Source of the DNA: DASVWH01 sp036389715
GTDB taxonomy: Bacteria; Acidobacteriota; Blastocatellia; Pyrinomonadales; Pyrinomonadaceae
Direction of reading: 5' to 3'
DNA: 64,000 bases
Assembly: GCA_036389715.1 (NCBI GenBank)
Contig: DASVWH010000107.1
Location: 31,793-95,792, forward strand
Of the stretch, positions 17,676-26,090 are shown piece after piece; position 1 is the first letter of the stretch, and every line of letters starts with the position of its first letter. The translations under genes were made by a program, and so were the position numbers. The notes under the pieces are model-generated. The model was given only the letters and a program-made list of their open reading frames with translations, made no database searches and was not told where the DNA came from.

Positions 17676-17913
17676 AACTACCGCGTGATGTCTCCGGCGC
17701 GGCCCTCGCCAAGGCCCTGGCGGCTCTTGGCTACGAGATCACACGGCAAACCGGCAGCCATCTGCGCCTGACTACGCCGGAAGGCGGCGAGCATCACGTG
17801 ACCATTCCCGTCATGCCCCTTTGCGAATTGGAACGTTTGCTGCCATTCTGGATGATGTGGCAACACACTTCGGCTTAAGCCGCGATGACTTGCTGGCAAG
17901 GATTAAACTCTGA
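17672..17913 (+). pseudogene. hicA: hicA toxin gene with a one-base frameshift
   Basis: HicA is a small RNA-binding mRNA interferase. The reading frame from 17672 gives MKLPRDVSGAALAKALAALG and the active-site block TGSHLRLT with the family His, up to HHVTIP (codon 46 ends at 17809). It then runs into an unrelated tail and stops at 17878. From 17812 the next frame continues the family end: HAPLRIGTFAAILDDVATHF, GLSRDDLLAR, stop TGA 17911-17913. Adding one base at 17810-17811 restores a normal length of about 79 residues. It is either a recent loss-of-function deletion, a sequencing error or, less likely, a programmed shift. No obvious slippery heptamer was seen. Confidence 0.8.
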
Positions 17914-17940
17914 TTATTTGAGGCAGGAGAGTTGAAAGAG

Positions 17941-20058
17941 ATGGCGACCGAATTGAAGGCGCGTGAGTACAGGGGCCTGGGCCGCGAGCAGATGATCGAA
18001 ATCTACCGGACGATGTACCTGTCGCGGCGGATTGACGATAAGGAGATTCAGCTCAAGGGCCAGAACAAGATATTTTTTCAGATTAGCGGCGCTGGCCACG
18101 AAGCCGTGCTGGTGGCCGCCGCGATGGCTTTGAAGCCCGCTTACGATTGGTTCTATCCGTACTATCGCGACCGCGCGCTCTGCCTGCAACTGGGCATGAC
18201 GCCGCTTGAGCAACTGCTCTCGGCCGTCGGTGCTGCCGCCGACCCGAACTCGCACGGTCGCCAGATGCCCTCGCACTGGGGACACAAGCGGCTCAACATC
18301 GTCTCGCAGTCTTCACCGACGGGGACGCAGTTTCTACAGGCGGTCGGGTGTGCAGAGGCCAGCCACCGCGCCGCGCTGCTTGACGAAATCAAGGATAAGG
18401 TCGAGGGCTTCAAGGGCGACGAAGTCGTCTTTGTTTCGTCGGGCGACGGGACGACGAGCGAGGGCGAGTTCTGGGAGGCGCTCAACACGGCCTGCAACCT
18501 CAAACTGCCCGTCCTCTTCCTGATAGAGGATAACGGCTACGCCATCAGCGTCCCCGTCGAGGTGCAGACGGCGGGCGGCGACATCTCCAAGCTGGTCGAG
18601 GGTTTCCCGAACCTCTACAGGCAGAAATGCGACGGCACTGACCCGATTGAATCTCTGGAAACCATGCGGCGCGCCGTCGAGCATTGCCGCCTGCGCAAGG
18701 GCGCGGCGCTGGTCCACGCCAAAGTGATTCGTCCCTATTCGCACTCGCTTTCAGATGACGAGAAACTCTACCGTCCCGACGAAGAGAGGACTTCGGACGC
18801 CGAGCGCGACCCCATCAAACGCTTCGGCGCGCTGCTGGTCGAAGAGGGGTTGGTCACGCAGGAGGAATTACAGGGAATCAAGGACGAGATTGACCGCCAG
18901 GTGCTGGAAGCGGCCGACCTGGCGCTGGCCAGCCCGCAGCCCGCGCCCGACACGGCGACCGAGTTCGTCTTTTCGCCCGACGTTGACCCGACTTCCAAAG
19001 AGTTCGACACGGAGGAGGGCGCGGAGCTTTCCGGCAACGCAGGCACGATGGTGGACCTCATCAATCGCTGCCTGCACGAAGAGATGGAGCGTGACCCGCG
19101 AATCGTCGTCTTCGGCGAGGACGTGGCCGACGTGTCGCGCGAAGAGTACCTGGAGAAGGTCAAGGGCAAGGGCGGCGTCTTCAAGGTGACGGCCAACCTG
19201 CAACGCAAGTTCGGCGCGGTGCGCGTCTTCAATTCGCCGCTGGCCGAAGCCAACATCGCCGGGCGCGCCATCGGGATGGCGACGCGCGGGCTCAAACCCG
19301 TCGTCGAGATACAGTTCTTCGATTACATCTGGCCCGCCTATCACCAGATCAGAAATGAGCTGGCGTTGATGCGCTGGCGCTCGGGCAACGAGTTCAAGTC
19401 TCCGGTGGTCCTGCGCGTGCCCGTCGGCGGTTACCTGAAGGGCGGCGCGGTCTATCACTCTCAAAGCGGCTCGACCATCTTCACGCACACGCCGGGCCTG
19501 CGCGTCGTTTATCCGGCGACGGCGCTCGACGCCAACGGGCTCCTGCGGACCGCCATTCGCTCGGACGACCCGGTGCTCTTCCTTGAGCACAAGCATCTCT
19601 ACCGCCAGGCCTATAACAAATCGCAGTACCCGCCCGCCGACTTCATGATTCCCTTCGGCAAGGCGAAGACCGTGCGCGAAGGGACCGACATCTCGATCAT
19701 CACCTACGGCGCGCTGGTCCAGCGTTCGCTGGTTGCCGCCAAGCAGGCCGAGCAGCAGGGCATCAACGTCGAAGTGATAGACCTGCGCACGCTCGTGCCT
19801 TACGACTGGGAGGCGATCGTTCGTTCCGTCAGGAAGACCAGCCGCGTCATCGTCGCGCACGAGGATTCGCTCTCGTTCGGCTACGGCGCGGAGCTCGCCG
19901 CGCGCATCGGCGATGAGTTGTTCGAGTACCTGGACGCACCCGTCCGCCGCGTCGCCGCGCTCGATACCTTCGTCGCCTACGCGCCGCAGTTGGAAGACGC
20001 CATCCTGCCGCAGGTTGACGACGTGGCCAGGGCAATCACGGGACTCTACAGCTATTAG
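17941..20058 (+). CDS. 2-oxoacid (branched-chain type) dehydrogenase E1, fused alpha and beta subunits
   Basis: The 705-residue thiamine-diphosphate enzyme decarboxylates a 2-oxoacid and passes the acyl group to the E2 lipoyl domain. The alpha half (about 1-340) carries the TPP motif [16 protein letters not shown] ending in LIEDNGYAI. The beta half starts near 370 ([18 protein letters not shown]) and contains [36 protein letters not shown] and [19 protein letters not shown]. The halves are joined by an Ala/Pro-rich linker. Fusion in this order is known in several phyla. TTG at 17932 is only two bases from AGGAG, so ATG 17941 is preferred. The upstream acyl-CoA dehydrogenase suggests valine/isoleucine/leucine breakdown. 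No E2 or E3 gene is in the window. Confidence 0.92.
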   Translation: MATELKAREYRGLGREQMIEIYRTMYLSRRIDDKEIQLKGQNKIFFQISGAGHEAVLVAAAMALKPAYDWFYPYYRDRALCLQLGMTPLEQLLSAVGAAADPNSHGRQMPSHWGHKRLNIVSQSSPTGTQFLQAVGCAEASHRAALLDEIKDKVEGFKGDEVVFVSSGDGTTSEGEFWEALNTACNLKLPVLFLIEDNGYAISVPVEVQTAGGDISKLVEGFPNLYRQKCDGTDPIESLETMRRAVEHCRLRKGAALVHAKVIRPYSHSLSDDEKLYRPDEERTSDAERDPIKRFGALLVEEGLVTQEELQGIKDEIDRQVLEAADLALASPQPAPDTATEFVFSPDVDPTSKEFDTEEGAELSGNAGTMVDLINRCLHEEMERDPRIVVFGEDVADVSREEYLEKVKGKGGVFKVTANLQRKFGAVRVFNSPLAEANIAGRAIGMATRGLKPVVEIQFFDYIWPAYHQIRNELALMRWRSGNEFKSPVVLRVPVGGYLKGGAVYHSQSGSTIFTHTPGLRVVYPATALDANGLLRTAIRSDDPVLFLEHKHLYRQAYNKSQYPPADFMIPFGKAKTVREGTDISIITYGALVQRSLVAAKQAEQQGINVEVIDLRTLVPYDWEAIVRSVRKTSRVIVAHEDSLSFGYGAELAARIGDELFEYLDAPVRRVAALDTFVAYAPQLEDAILPQVDDVARAITGLYSY

Positions 20059-20088
20059 GCTGGCCCGCCACAGTGGACAAAAGAGCCG

Positions 20089-20116
20089 GGGGATGCCGCG
20101 CAGGCGTCCCCTTTTT
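20089..20116 (+). terminator. Rho-independent terminator after the E1 gene
   Basis: GGGGATGCC (20089-20097) pairs with GGCGTCCCC (20103-20111), allowing one G-T wobble, around a five-base loop. TTTTT at 20112-20116 follows directly. It ends the acyl-CoA dehydrogenase to E1 transcript. Confidence 0.85.
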
Positions 20117-20345
20117 GCTGCTCCCGGCCGCGGACCCGCGCAAAAATCGAACGGTAGAATGCCATACAGTCTGTGTACTATATCGTTTCGCTTCGCCCTT
20201 TTCACCATCCCGCCTAAGTATTGCAAAGACTGGGGTAAGCCGTCCCGGCAGGTGGCATGCATCTTGCCGGTCTCACTTCAAGGACAAACTACAATTTCTC
20301 CCAAAATACAAAGGGCAAAATGAATTCTTAGGAGGAGAACAACTT

Positions 20346-21305
20346 ATGGGCAAACGTTTACTTTGCATTCTCGGGGGGGCCGTCCTCTCCCTGGCTTCGG
20401 CCAGCATGGCATTCGCGCAGGGGACTCCGACCACTACGACCACCACGACGACGACGCAGAGCACGGCCGTGCAGAACGCTGACGGCTCCTGGACCGTCGT
20501 TGAATATCCGGTGGGCAAAGAAGTGACGGTCAACCTGATGCCGACCACGACCATTCAGGGCGCGACCGGCACGGCCAGGATCATGCGCATGGCCAACGGG
20601 ACGATGGTCAATCTGGACCTCTCCGGCCTGACGGGTGATGTCAACAACCTGAACCTTTATGCGATTGACCCTGCGGGCAAGGTCACGTTGCTCGGCCCCG
20701 TCACAGTCAATAACGGGACCGCCACTTTCAGCACGACGACTCCGCTCAACAGGTTCATGCTGGCGCTCTCGCCTGAAGCGAACCTGACGACCTACACGCC
20801 GCAGGCGAACGTGCTCTTCAGAAGCGCCGTGCCGAACGGCTTCGCAGTCGTGCCTCTGGCGAGCAGCGGAGAGCGTGACGGAGCGCCGGTAGCCGAGCGC
20901 GTTTCCGCCACCTCGACTCCGGGCGCGACTTCAGCTTACAGCGCGCCGATGCTCGGCATCCCTGGCTTCCGCCGCGGGACCGACACCGAGATGAAGATTA
21001 ACTTTACGGGAGCGATGACGGGCGCGCGCGCGAACGTTTACCTGGAGCCGCGCAAGGACGGACCGACGACCATCAAGATGCGTTTCCACGAGTTGAAGGA
21101 AGCGCCCGGCGGCAAGGTCTACGTGGTGTGGGCCGTTTCGCCCGATAATAAGTTCGTCAAGCTCGGACAGATAGTCAACACGGGCGGGCGCAACGAGGCG
21201 CAGATTCAGACCGAGACGGCGCTTCGGGATTTCGGTCTCTTCGTGACGCTCGAAGACGAGACGACGACTCCGACCGGCCAGATTATCGGCACGGTTATTC
21301 GATAA
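20346..21305 (+). CDS. Secreted protein of unknown function
   Basis: The 319-residue product has a clear signal peptide (MGKRLLCILGGAVLSLASAS, cleavage after MAFAQ). It starts at ATG 20346, chosen for the strong TTAGGAGGAG upstream; the open frame extends to 20073 but that part overlaps the preceding terminator. The mature start has a run of nine Thr residues. The rest is beta-rich, with GGKVYVVWAVSPDNKFVKLG resembling the C-terminal domain of anti-sigma-K-like proteins, though no sigma-binding region is present. It is monocistronic between two terminators. No function is assigned. Confidence 0.8.
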   Translation: MGKRLLCILGGAVLSLASASMAFAQGTPTTTTTTTTTQSTAVQNADGSWTVVEYPVGKEVTVNLMPTTTIQGATGTARIMRMANGTMVNLDLSGLTGDVNNLNLYAIDPAGKVTLLGPVTVNNGTATFSTTTPLNRFMLALSPEANLTTYTPQANVLFRSAVPNGFAVVPLASSGERDGAPVAERVSATSTPGATSAYSAPMLGIPGFRRGTDTEMKINFTGAMTGARANVYLEPRKDGPTTIKMRFHELKEAPGGKVYVVWAVSPDNKFVKLGQIVNTGGRNEAQIQTETALRDFGLFVTLEDETTTPTGQIIGTVIR

Positions 21306-21365
21306 ATCCGCTCAAGGGGCACACAAACCGCGCTTACCTTTCATCCGGTAAGCCTTAAACTCAAG

Positions 21366-21400
21366 AAAGAGGCCGCCTTTGGTTTAAAGGCGGCCTCTTT
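21366..21400. terminator. Bidirectional perfect-hairpin terminator
   Basis: A perfect 15-bp stem joins AAAGAGGCCGCCTTT (21366-21380) to its complement (21386-21400) across a five-base loop. A3/T3 runs flank both sides, so it can stop the plus-strand secreted-protein gene and the convergent minus-strand membrane gene. Confidence 0.9.
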
Positions 21401-21476
21401 CTCCGTCTGATTTCAAGGCTGGCGGGAGCAGGTTAGACTGCGCTGCTCACCCCGGCTGCGATTGACCGCGCGGGCT

Positions 21477-22457
21477 TTAAGGCTCGCCGCCCTCTGCCGC
21501 CTGCGAGTGCATTCGTTGATATGTCAACAGCAGTCCGGCGGCGAACATCAACGCTCCCGCCAACGCCGGGGCCAGATGGCTCAAATCGTTATAGCCGACG
21601 AGGGGATGGATGCCGATGGCCGTGGCAAATCCGGCCAGCCCGGCAAGGCAGAGGACCTGCCAGAGGCTGCGCGAAGGCGTCCCGCACCAGACGCAGAAGA
21701 GCACCGTGATTCCGCACGAGCCGATGCCGCCGCCAAAGCCCGCCCGGTCGTGTGCGATCAAAGGCACAAGGCGCGGATTGATCGTCTGCAAATCGGCGGC
21801 CGTCATCCCCATGAACGTCAAATCCTGCGGTACGAAGACGCTCGTCATCCCGACCGTCATAATCGTGAACCCGCCGAGAATCATCCCCGCCGCCATCCCG
21901 AGCAGGAGCAGGCGACCCGCCCCGTATGAAGACCTCCACCTGATAGGAGTCGAGGGACGCAGGAGCGAGCCCGGATGCGACGGCGGACGAACGAGCGAGC
22001 GCGAGAGGATTAAACCGGCGATAAAACAGGGCAGCAGAAACAGCGTGGCGACGCCGTGCCAGGTGTCCAGGTAGCCGTAGCCGAGGTATGACAGGAAGCT
22101 GCCGAACCCCGTCGCGCCGCTGATGACGAAAACCCACCAAGCCCAGGCTTCGCCGCGCCGCAGCGGGAACTCCGCCAGCCACATGTAGAGCAGTCCGACC
22201 GCAATCAGCGCCCCGCCGAAGGAGACGCGGTCGTGGAACATGAAATGAACTATCCGGCACTGGCGAATGGCGCACAACTGCTCTGCGCTGAGACCCAGGA
22301 ACTGCACGTCGTGCGGTAAAAAGCTGCCGCTCGCGGAAAGGAAGAGCGCGAACGCGCCCGACAGCACCAGGCTCAACCCCGTGAAGACCAGCAGGGGTCG
22401 CCCGTCGCCGACCAGCGCCCGGAGGAGCCCTCTCTCGTCGCCGTTCATCTCTTTCAT
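21477..22457 (-). CDS. Membrane protein with internal duplication (HDR-FGG repeats)
   Basis: The 326-residue polytopic protein has about eight to nine hydrophobic helices. It is built from two related halves. The first has FLPHDVQFLGLSAEQLCAI followed by FHDRVSFGGALIAVG; the second has FVPQDLTFMGMTAADLQTI followed by AHDRAGFGGGIGSCG. Each unit places an HDR-x-x-FGG motif at the start of a helix after a soluble loop. I know similar uncharacterised proteins in Chloroflexota and Acidobacteriota but no function. The conserved His-Asp-Arg pair in both halves suggests a symmetric pore or ligand site. Start is ATG 22457 or 22448. Confidence 0.75.
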   Translation of the reverse strand: MKEMNGDERGLLRALVGDGRPLLVFTGLSLVLSGAFALFLSASGSFLPHDVQFLGLSAEQLCAIRQCRIVHFMFHDRVSFGGALIAVGLLYMWLAEFPLRRGEAWAWWVFVISGATGFGSFLSYLGYGYLDTWHGVATLFLLPCFIAGLILSRSLVRPPSHPGSLLRPSTPIRWRSSYGAGRLLLLGMAAGMILGGFTIMTVGMTSVFVPQDLTFMGMTAADLQTINPRLVPLIAHDRAGFGGGIGSCGITVLFCVWCGTPSRSLWQVLCLAGLAGFATAIGIHPLVGYNDLSHLAPALAGALMFAAGLLLTYQRMHSQAAEGGEP

Positions 22458-22718
22458 CTCGGAAGAATCCGCGCGCCGCGGCCCGGAGCGCCCGAATCGC
22501 CGGGCCGGGCCAAAGTATGTGACCGCCGCTTTAACCGCATACGGAGCGCATCATACACCGGATTAAGGCTTTATAGGCAGGCACGGGGGCGCATCGGGCC
22601 TCGGCCCGCGCGGTTATCATGGCGGGCGTCGTTGCCTGCGTCAGGCTTTTGACATATATTGCTGCGTCCCTTGGTTAATCATCATCAATTGAGCAGACAG
22701 AAAGGCATTCTCAGCATC

Positions 22719-24173
22719 ATGCCAAACAGCGTTCCCATCACAGTCGCACACGGCGACGGCATCGGGCCGGAGATCATGGAAGCGACGCTCCACATTCTCA
22801 AAGAGGCAGGCGCGCGCATCGAGATCGAGACCATCGAGATCGGCGAGAAGATTTACATGGCCGGAAACAGCGCCGGGATCGAGCCGAGCGCCTGGGAGAG
22901 CCTGCGCTGGACGAAGGTTTTCCTGAAAGCCCCGATCACGACTCCGCAGGGCGGCGGCTTCAAGAGCCTTAACGTCACTGTCCGCAAGACGCTCGGCCTC
23001 TATGCCAACGTCCGCCCCTGCGTCTCCTATCACCCGTTCATCCAGACCAAGCATCCGAACATGGATGTCGTCGTCGTCCGCGAGAACGAGGAGGACCTGT
23101 ACGCGGGCATCGAGCACCGCCAGACGGAGCAGGTCGTTCAGTGCCTGAAGCTCATCTCGCGGCCCGGCTCCGAGAAGATCGTGCGCTACGCTTTCGAGTA
23201 CGCGCGGCGCAACAATCGCAGGAAGGTCACCTGCTTTACCAAAGACAATATTATGAAGATGACGGACGGTCTCTTTCATAAAGTCTTTGACGAGATCGCG
23301 GCCGAGTATGCTGAAATCGAGAACGAGCACTGGATCGTGGACATCGGCGCGGCCAAGCTGGCCGATACGCCCGGAGCCTTCGATGTCGTCGTCATGCCGA
23401 ACCTCTACGGCGACGTGCTCTCGGACGTGGCGGCGCAGATAGCCGGTTCGGTCGGCCTCGCAGGCTCCGCGAATATCGGCGAGAACGTGGCGATGTTTGA
23501 AGCCATTCACGGCTCCGCGCCGCGCCGCGCCGGACAGAATCTGGCCAATCCTTCGGGGCTGCTGCTCGGCGCGGTGATGATGCTCGTCCACATCGGACAG
23601 GCCGACATCGCCGAGCGCGTTCATAACGCCTGGCTGCGCACGGTCGAGGACGGCGTTCACACTTACGACATCTATAAAGAGACGGTCAGCCGCCAAAAGG
23701 TCGGGACAAGGGAGTTCGCCGCAGCGGTCGTCGAGCGCCTGGGCCAGACGCCGCAAACGCTCAAGGCCGTCAGCTACAACGCGGCCAGCGGAGAAACGCT
23801 GACGGGCCGGGGTGAAAGAAGCGGAAGGCGGAAAGCGAAGAAAGAGCTGGTCGGCGTGGACGTTTTTCTGGACTGGAGCGAGGGCTCGCCCGACCAGTTG
23901 GGGGAGGCTCTCAAAAGCACTGCGGGCGACCAGTTGCGCCTTGAGATGATTAGTAACCGGGGCGTCAAGGTCTGGCCCGGCGGCCATTCGGAGACCTTCA
24001 TCTCCGATCACTGGCGCTGCCGCTTTCTCTCGGCCGCAGGCGGCACGATCAGTCACGCGCAGATTACGGGTCTGCTTGAGCGTGTCGGCGGCGCGGGCTT
24101 CGATTTCATCAAGACGGAGAACCTCTGCAACTTCGACGGCGAGCGCGGCTACTCGCTCGACCAGGGCGCTTGA
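22719..24173 (+). CDS. icd: NADP-type isocitrate dehydrogenase (TIGR02924-like long form)
   Basis: The 484-residue enzyme of the isocitrate/isopropylmalate dehydrogenase fold should convert isocitrate to 2-oxoglutarate in the TCA cycle. The N-terminus shows ITVAHGDGIGPEIMEATLHI, then LNVTVRKTLGLYANVRPCVS with the substrate-binding Arg residues, VVVRENEEDLYAGIEH, and DVVVMPNLYGDVLSDVAAQI with the metal-binding Asp. FEAIHGSAPRRAGQNLANP is the cofactor region. A C-terminal extension of about 130 residues matches the long alphaproteobacterial-type family. ATG 22719 is chosen because the open frame upstream begins only with TTG. TTGACA occurs at 22649-22654 but no good -10 follows at 17 bases. Confidence 0.9.
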   Translation: MPNSVPITVAHGDGIGPEIMEATLHILKEAGARIEIETIEIGEKIYMAGNSAGIEPSAWESLRWTKVFLKAPITTPQGGGFKSLNVTVRKTLGLYANVRPCVSYHPFIQTKHPNMDVVVVRENEEDLYAGIEHRQTEQVVQCLKLISRPGSEKIVRYAFEYARRNNRRKVTCFTKDNIMKMTDGLFHKVFDEIAAEYAEIENEHWIVDIGAAKLADTPGAFDVVVMPNLYGDVLSDVAAQIAGSVGLAGSANIGENVAMFEAIHGSAPRRAGQNLANPSGLLLGAVMMLVHIGQADIAERVHNAWLRTVEDGVHTYDIYKETVSRQKVGTREFAAAVVERLGQTPQTLKAVSYNAASGETLTGRGERSGRRKAKKELVGVDVFLDWSEGSPDQLGEALKSTAGDQLRLEMISNRGVKVWPGGHSETFISDHWRCRFLSAAGGTISHAQITGLLERVGGAGFDFIKTENLCNFDGERGYSLDQGA

Positions 24174-24217
24174 GACTTAAAATCGGCGCCCTTCTTGAAT
24201 CCTGCTCACAGCGGAGC

Positions 24218-24241
24218 CAGCAGCAGCAGCAACAGCAGCAG
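24218..24241 (+). repeat. CAG trinucleotide repeat before purE
   Basis: Four CAG units, one CAA and three CAG units occupy the position where a ribosome site would be, two bases before the purE ATG. No purine-rich Shine-Dalgarno sequence is visible there apart from CGGAG at about 24212-24216. Confidence 0.75.
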
Positions 24242-24243
24242 CC

Positions 24244-24771
24244 ATGACCGAGACCGAAGAGAAGACGGAAGGGGCGGAGGCCGGGGGCCAGAGGCCGTTG
24301 GTTGCCGTCATCATGGGCAGCAAGTCCGATTGGGAGACGATGCGCCGTGCCGACGAAGTCTTGACGCGCTTCGACGTGCCGCACGAATGCCGCGTCGTCT
24401 CGGCCCACCGGACGCCGGATTGGATGGCCGACTTTGCCACGAGCGCAGAGGTGCGCGGCCTAGAAGTGATTATCGCGGGCGCAGGCGGCGCGGCTCACCT
24501 GCCGGGGATGGTCGCCGCACAGACGACGCTGCCGGTGCTCGGCGTGCCCGTCAAGAGCCGCGCGCTCAAGGGGATGGATTCGTTGCTCTCGATTGTCCAG
24601 ATGCCTGCGGGCGTGCCCGTCGGGACGCTCGCCATCGGCGAAGCCGGAGCAACCAACGCGGCCCTGCTCGCCGTCGCCATTCTCGCCAACTCGCGGCCGG
24701 AGCTGCGCGATAAGCTGCGCCGCTTTCGCTTAGAGCAGGAGCAGCAAGTCCGCGAGGCGACGCTGCCGTGA
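24244..24771 (+). CDS. purE: N5-carboxyaminoimidazole ribonucleotide mutase
   Basis: The 175-residue class I PurE moves the carboxyl group of N5-CAIR to give CAIR in purine synthesis. Visible are [35 protein letters not shown] (substrate-binding His), [29 protein letters not shown] and [17 protein letters not shown] charged N-terminal stretch of about 17 residues precedes the fold. The stop overlaps the GTG start of purK, so the two are coupled, as their sequential reactions suggest. The region before the start is a CAG repeat rather than a normal ribosome site. Confidence 0.95.
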   Translation: MTETEEKTEGAEAGGQRPLVAVIMGSKSDWETMRRADEVLTRFDVPHECRVVSAHRTPDWMADFATSAEVRGLEVIIAGAGGAAHLPGMVAAQTTLPVLGVPVKSRALKGMDSLLSIVQMPAGVPVGTLAIGEAGATNAALLAVAILANSRPELRDKLRRFRLEQEQQVREATLP

Positions 24772-25946
24772 ACAACCCCGTTCTTCCCGGCGCAACCATC
24801 GGCGTGCTCGGCAGCGGCCAACTGGGTCGCATGTTTGCGATGGCCGCGCGCAGGATGGGCTATCTCGTTCACACCTTCTCGCCCGAGACCGATACGCCGA
24901 CCGGGCAAATCTCCGACCGGGAATACACCGCGCCTTACGATGATCTGGACCAGGTGCGCGCCTTCGCGGGCGGCGTTGATGTCGTCACTTTCGAGTTTGA
25001 AAATATCCCTTTGGCGACGGTCGAGGCCGTGGCCGAGCGCGTCACGGTTCGACCGTCGGGGCACGTCCTGCACACGGCGCAGCACCGCCTGCGCGAGAAG
25101 ACCTTTCTTTCCCGGCACGGTTTCCCCGTCGCGCCCTTCCGTCACGTCCGCACCCTCGAAGAGCTGCACTCGGGCTTACGGGAACTCGGCACTCCGGCCG
25201 TGCTCAAGACGGCAGGCTTCGGCTACGACGGCAAGGGCCAGAGCAAGCTCGACTCGATGGAGGACGCCGCCGCGGCCTTCAGCGGGCTCGGCGGGCGCGA
25301 GGCCGTCCTTGAAGCCTTCGTAGATTTCGAGCGTGAGGTTTCGGTCGTCGCCGCGCGCGGCGTAGACGGCCGGATGATTCATTACGGGATGATCGAGAAT
25401 CAACACCGCAAACACATCTTGGACTGCTCCATCGCTCCGGCCGGGGTCGCGCCCGAAGTTGCCGCAGAGGCGACGAGCATTACGGAAAGCCTGCTCGAAC
25501 AACTGGACGTGACGGGCGTGCTCTGCGTCGAATTCTTTTTGACGCCTGGCGGCAAGCTCTTCGTCAACGAGTTAGCGCCCCGCCCGCATAACTCCGGCCA
25601 CCTGACCATTGATGCCTGCGTGACGAGCCAGTTCGAGCAGCAACTGCGCGCGGTTGCGGGCTTGCCTCTGGGCTCGACCGAGATGCTCGCGCCTGCGGCG
25701 ATGGCCAACCTGCTCGGCGACCTCTGGCAGCAGGGCGAGCCCAACTGGCCCGCCGCCTGCGTCTTTCCCAACGTCAAGCTGCACCTCTACGGCAAACACG
25801 AAGCCCGGCCGGGGCGCAAGATGGGTCACCTGACGGCCCGCGCGGCTTCGCCCGGTGAAGCCCTCCAGCTAGTCCGCGCGGCCCGCGCCGCATTGCTCTC
25901 GCCTGAGCGCCTTGCGGCCGGGGCGCTTCCTCTTCCCGGAGCATAA
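24768..25946 (+). CDS. purK: N5-carboxyaminoimidazole ribonucleotide synthase
   Basis: The 392-residue ATP-grasp enzyme makes N5-CAIR from AIR, bicarbonate and ATP, the substrate of PurE. It starts at GTG 24768, four bases overlapping purE. The N-terminal Rossmann-like part begins [34 protein letters not shown] and the ATP-grasp region ([20 protein letters not shown], then [15 protein letters not shown]) follow. [20 protein letters not shown] with the metal ligands and [11 protein letters not shown] complete the active site. Length is normal. Confidence 0.95.
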   Translation: MNNPVLPGATIGVLGSGQLGRMFAMAARRMGYLVHTFSPETDTPTGQISDREYTAPYDDLDQVRAFAGGVDVVTFEFENIPLATVEAVAERVTVRPSGHVLHTAQHRLREKTFLSRHGFPVAPFRHVRTLEELHSGLRELGTPAVLKTAGFGYDGKGQSKLDSMEDAAAAFSGLGGREAVLEAFVDFEREVSVVAARGVDGRMIHYGMIENQHRKHILDCSIAPAGVAPEVAAEATSITESLLEQLDVTGVLCVEFFLTPGGKLFVNELAPRPHNSGHLTIDACVTSQFEQQLRAVAGLPLGSTEMLAPAAMANLLGDLWQQGEPNWPAACVFPNVKLHLYGKHEARPGRKMGHLTARAASPGEALQLVRAARAALLSPERLAAGALPLPGA

Positions 25947-26090
25947 ATTGACTTGGAAAACTGCCGGAATTGACGCAGAATGGACGCGTTATAAAAGTTA
26001 TCCAAGCCCTCTCCGACGGCCATCCAACGCACTTCCCGGCGAAGATATCGAAGAGCTTTTCGCTGTCGCCGGAGCAGGAAAGCCCGGATC

